Positions 61,852 through 64,000 of a DNA stretch of 64,000 nucleotides are shown piece by piece (the first letter of the stretch is position 1; every line of letters starts with the position of its first letter). The position numbers were made by a program, and so were the translations under genes. Under the pieces are notes generated by a model, which made no database searches, was not told the DNA's origin, and saw only the letters and a list, made by a program, of their open reading frames with translations. The stretch comes from Hyphomonadaceae bacterium UKL13-1 (GTDB lineage: Bacteria > Pseudomonadota > Alphaproteobacteria > Caulobacterales > Aquidulcibacteraceae): NCBI GenBank assembly GCA_001602435.1, contig CP012156.1, positions 2,545,898-2,609,897 on the forward strand, read 5' to 3'.

Positions 61852-62268
61852 ATGATCGCACATGAAGTCATTGTCCAAGCAGACCCCGAAACCGTGTTTT
61901 CCCTCTATGAAAACATCGAAAGCTGGCCTCAATGGGATGAAGAAGTCGCGGCAGTGTCTCTGCCCGATGGCCTACGTGAAAATGCGCAAGGCTGGCTACA
62001 ACCACGATCGGGGCCAAGAGCCAAGATTCAGGTCGTTTCGGTAACCCGCCCCTTCCAATTCAGCGTTGAATCTCAATTACCAGGCTGCAAGATGGGTTTT
62101 GATCATCGCATCGAAGCGACCACTCTGGGAACACGCGTCACCCATGGGGTTTACTTCAAAGGGGCAACAAGCTTTGTATTTGCTAGGCTAATTGGGCCGT
62201 CGCTCAATCGGGGTTTGCCCTTGACCTTGCAAGGCTTGAAACGTGAAGCCGAGGCGATGACAGAGTGA
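61852..62268 (+). CDS. SRPBCC family protein
   Basis: 138 aa from ATG 61852 (GGAG at good distance; the frame opens at 61822). Polyketide cyclase/START-like fold: MIAHEVIVQADPETVFSLYENIESWPQWDEEV, then PGCKMGFDHRIEATTLGTRVTHGVYF and a C-terminal helix LTLQGLKREAEAM. Binds an unknown hydrophobic ligand. Precedes a MarR gene by 22 bases; the two are probably co-transcribed. Confidence 0.87.
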   Translation: MIAHEVIVQADPETVFSLYENIESWPQWDEEVAAVSLPDGLRENAQGWLQPRSGPRAKIQVVSVTRPFQFSVESQLPGCKMGFDHRIEATTLGTRVTHGVYFKGATSFVFARLIGPSLNRGLPLTLQGLKREAEAMTE

Positions 62269-62290
62269 GTTGTTGGAAGGAGATTGCTGT

Positions 62291-62689
62291 TTGGACTGGT
62301 CGAAACTTTCAAACTTCACCGGACCGCAAGCGAGTCCGGGCTTCCAATATTGGGTAAACTTTATGGCTTGGCAGCGCGGCCTCAACCATATCCTGCGCCC
62401 GCTTTCCTTGACCCAGCCGCAATTCGCCCTGCTGGCCACCATCGGGTGGAAAACCCAGGACGGCAGCAATTTATCCCAGCAACAATTGGCCGACTTCTTG
62501 CGCCTAGACCGCATGCTGGTGTCGCAAATCATCAGCCGCTTGGATCGCGACGGCTTGGTCACTCGAAAGCTCGCCGATGAAGACCGTCGCCGCAAAGGCC
62601 TTAGGCTTACCACCCTTGGCATAGACAAAGTCAAAGAGGCCCTGCCCTTGGTCGAAGGGTTTGATAAGGCCTTCTTCGCGGGTAGCTAG
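62291..62689 (+). CDS. MarR family transcriptional regulator
   Basis: 132 aa from a TTG at 62291, chosen because GGAAGGAG lies eight bases upstream; TTG 62270 is a longer alternative. Winged helix: LTQPQFALLATIGWKT, LSQQQLADFLRLDRMLVSQIISRLDRDGLVTRK, wing ADEDRRRKGLRLTTLG. Probably regulates the SRPBCC gene upstream and itself. Its stop is only one base from the stop of the convergent amidohydrolase gene. Confidence 0.9.
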   Translation: MDWSKLSNFTGPQASPGFQYWVNFMAWQRGLNHILRPLSLTQPQFALLATIGWKTQDGSNLSQQQLADFLRLDRMLVSQIISRLDRDGLVTRKLADEDRRRKGLRLTTLGIDKVKEALPLVEGFDKAFFAGS

Positions 62690-62690
62690 T

Positions 62691-63722
62691 CTATTTCGTC
62701 CCCATCGCACGATGTTTGGCGCGGGTCGCTTCATCCAGACGCAGGAAGCGCGCGGCATTATTATAGAGGATGTCGCGCTTTTGCTGGGCAGAGAGGAAGG
62801 GCGCGTCCTCAATCACTTTGATGCCGACTTCGATGGTCTCGGGCCAGACCATTTGGTCGGAACCAAACATGATGCGCTCACCAAATCCGGCTTCTACAAG
62901 GGCCTGTAAATAGCGATAAAAGGCCGGTTTTGGCTGGGTATAGACGATCACGCCGGTGTCTAAATAGACCTGTGGATGCGCATACATCAGGGCCAATGTA
63001 TCATCCAGCATGGGGAAGCCCGCATGCATCACATTGATGCGCAACTTGGGATGCTTCACCAACACATCTTCCAACAACAACGGGCTGCTCAACCGCGCGC
63101 GATAGCCTGAGCCCGGCGCATAGGCGACTCCCGGGGGGCCTGGACCGACATGTAGAGCAACTGGCAGATCATTGGCCTCGGCCGCCGCCCAAATCGGCTC
63201 CATCCGGGGGTCATTGGGCGCAATGCCGATATATTGGGTGCCAAGCTCGCCAATCATGGTGATGATGCCGGCGGCCTTCGCTTCGGCAAACTCCTTGGTC
63301 AAATTACCCTTCGGCGGAAGCTCGGGTAGCAGGCCATTCATAATCCGGTCTGGGGCGGCCGCTTTCCACACTTTCAAGCGCGCATATTTATCGCTGACGA
63401 CGCCAAAAATGTTGCGGCGGTTCATGATTTCCAACGTTTTGGTGCGGATCTCATCATCGGTCGTCGGCGACCAGATCGGATTGGCGCATTTTGGGTTTTT
63501 GAACCAAGCCGTGATGAAGGTCTCATAATCCGTGGTCTGATCCCAAGCAGGCATCGGGTCCATCGGGGTGCACATCGCCAGAGGGGCTGGGCCCTGTTCA
63601 TTGGCAGTGGAGGCATGCAGATGCATGTCGATAATTGGCTCTTGGGCTTGAACACTTTGTGGCGTGATGGCAAGCCCTGCCAGCGCCAAACAGGCAACCA
63701 GCCATTTCCTAAAAATAATCAT
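62691..63722 (-). CDS. exported amidohydrolase (amidohydrolase_2 family)
   Basis: 343 aa from ATG 63722; signal peptide (CLALAGLAITPQSVQA). TIM-barrel metal hydrolase: IIDMHLHAS (HxH), VALHVGPGPPG, INVMHAGFPMLDD and RIMFGSDQMVWP (Asp). The C-terminal LSAQQKRDILYNNAARFLRL helix is typical. Members include decarboxylases and lactonases. Periplasmic location is inferred from the signal. Upstream in-frame codons to 63815 lack signal character. Confidence 0.9.
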   Translation of the reverse strand: MIIFRKWLVACLALAGLAITPQSVQAQEPIIDMHLHASTANEQGPAPLAMCTPMDPMPAWDQTTDYETFITAWFKNPKCANPIWSPTTDDEIRTKTLEIMNRRNIFGVVSDKYARLKVWKAAAPDRIMNGLLPELPPKGNLTKEFAEAKAAGIITMIGELGTQYIGIAPNDPRMEPIWAAAEANDLPVALHVGPGPPGVAYAPGSGYRARLSSPLLLEDVLVKHPKLRINVMHAGFPMLDDTLALMYAHPQVYLDTGVIVYTQPKPAFYRYLQALVEAGFGERIMFGSDQMVWPETIEVGIKVIEDAPFLSAQQKRDILYNNAARFLRLDEATRAKHRAMGTK

Positions 63723-63930
63723 CACAACCGATCCCATAATACTCAATCGCGGATAGGATGAGGCTAAACACAGGTTTTGACTTTGACAAACAAAATCCGG
63801 TCCTGCCGCAGACATTATTCAGCAGGCTGAAGTCCTGCTCGATTTAATTGCTCTCAAACCCGCACACCGGATGATCTTTAAGTTCCGGCTTGAGTCCGCT
63901 GTCCTTTCACTGATAAGGCCGAAGGGCGCA

Positions 63931-64000
63931 ATGTCGCGGTCGCAGGGGAATCGAGTGGGCCAGAGAAAGACACAAATTGTGGTCGTTGGCGGCGGTGCCG
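63931..64000 (+). CDS. FAD/NAD(P)-binding oxidoreductase, N-terminus only
   Basis: Starts ATG 63931 after GAAGGGCG and runs off the window. The first 23 codons end with QIVVVGGGA, the beginning of a Rossmann dinucleotide-binding motif. NADH dehydrogenase type II and related flavoproteins start this way, but the exact family cannot be told. Confidence 0.6.
   Translation, partial: MSRSQGNRVGQRKTQIVVVGGGA

Overview
The window reads as chromosomal DNA of an alphaproteobacterium of moderate GC content. The main markers are a DUF1476 gene (the F1-ATPase inhibitor zeta subunit, confined to Alphaproteobacteria) directly upstream of purC-purS, a class I lysyl-tRNA synthetase, a UrcA-family protein, an alphaproteobacterial-type RpoH, and abundant small beta-barrel outer-membrane proteins. 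Caulobacterales, Maricaulales or Hyphomonadaceae-like relatives fit best, but this is inference from gene content. No phage, plasmid, CRISPR array, rRNA operon or complete insertion sequence is visible. About 57 protein genes, one tRNA, several intrinsic terminators and one large repeat island are supported.

Layout. 1-9 kb: the 3' part of a GH3 beta-glucosidase, a gene-poor kilobase, tRNA-Gly(CCC), an operon of polysaccharide deacetylase, YjbR-type protein and an exported nitrilase-fold protein with an altered catalytic triad, then an AHSA1-type protein, an outer-membrane barrel and a divergent DUF3137/LemA pair. 9-15 kb: an unusual glycine-rich octapeptide-repeat protein, OmpW, an isolated sdhB, ornithine decarboxylase with a long leader, a stand-alone receiver protein and a peptidoglycan-binding exported protein. 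15-28 kb: HAD hydrolase, radical SAM protein, gamma-glutamyltransferase, a large TonB-dependent receptor, an SDR-GMC oxidoreductase pair, and an AraC regulator translationally coupled to a GH13 amylase. 28-43 kb: formate-THF ligase, DUF3237, M19 dipeptidase, MAPEG, KatG, a chemoreceptor coupled to an OprB porin, PhoD-like phosphatase, a BVMO-like flavoprotein, a candidate structured small RNA, RmuC and a BI-1 protein.

43-48.5 kb is a tyrosine/phenylpyruvate degradation cluster (maleylacetoacetate isomerase, MarR regulator, HPPD, a lipoprotein asparaginase, a VOC protein, fumarylacetoacetase) in which homogentisate 1,2-dioxygenase is absent. A near-consensus promoter with an operator-like inverted repeat between its -35 and -10 boxes precedes HPPD, next to the MarR gene. 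48.5-56 kb holds exported proteins, an orphan Hpt protein, RpoH, a serine hydrolase, and lipoprotein-DUF1476-purC-purS.

56-57.2 kb, where purQ would be expected after purS, has no convincing gene and is packed with perfect and nested inverted repeats: a compact four-stem cloverleaf, two covarying 54-nt double hairpins with equal-length spacers, and other repeats, one of which recurs 7.8 kb away. 57-64 kb: a LysR regulator divergent from an SbtA-type bicarbonate permease, a 20-codon ORF whose ribosome-binding site matches 15 nt of the 16S anti-Shine-Dalgarno tail and which ends in a strong terminator, GNAT, lysK, SRPBCC, MarR, an amidohydrolase, and the first codons of an FAD/NAD(P)-binding oxidoreductase.

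The most unusual observations are the repeat island, the short ORF with the maximal Shine-Dalgarno, the four-hairpin small RNA candidate at 40.6 kb, and the octapeptide-repeat protein.
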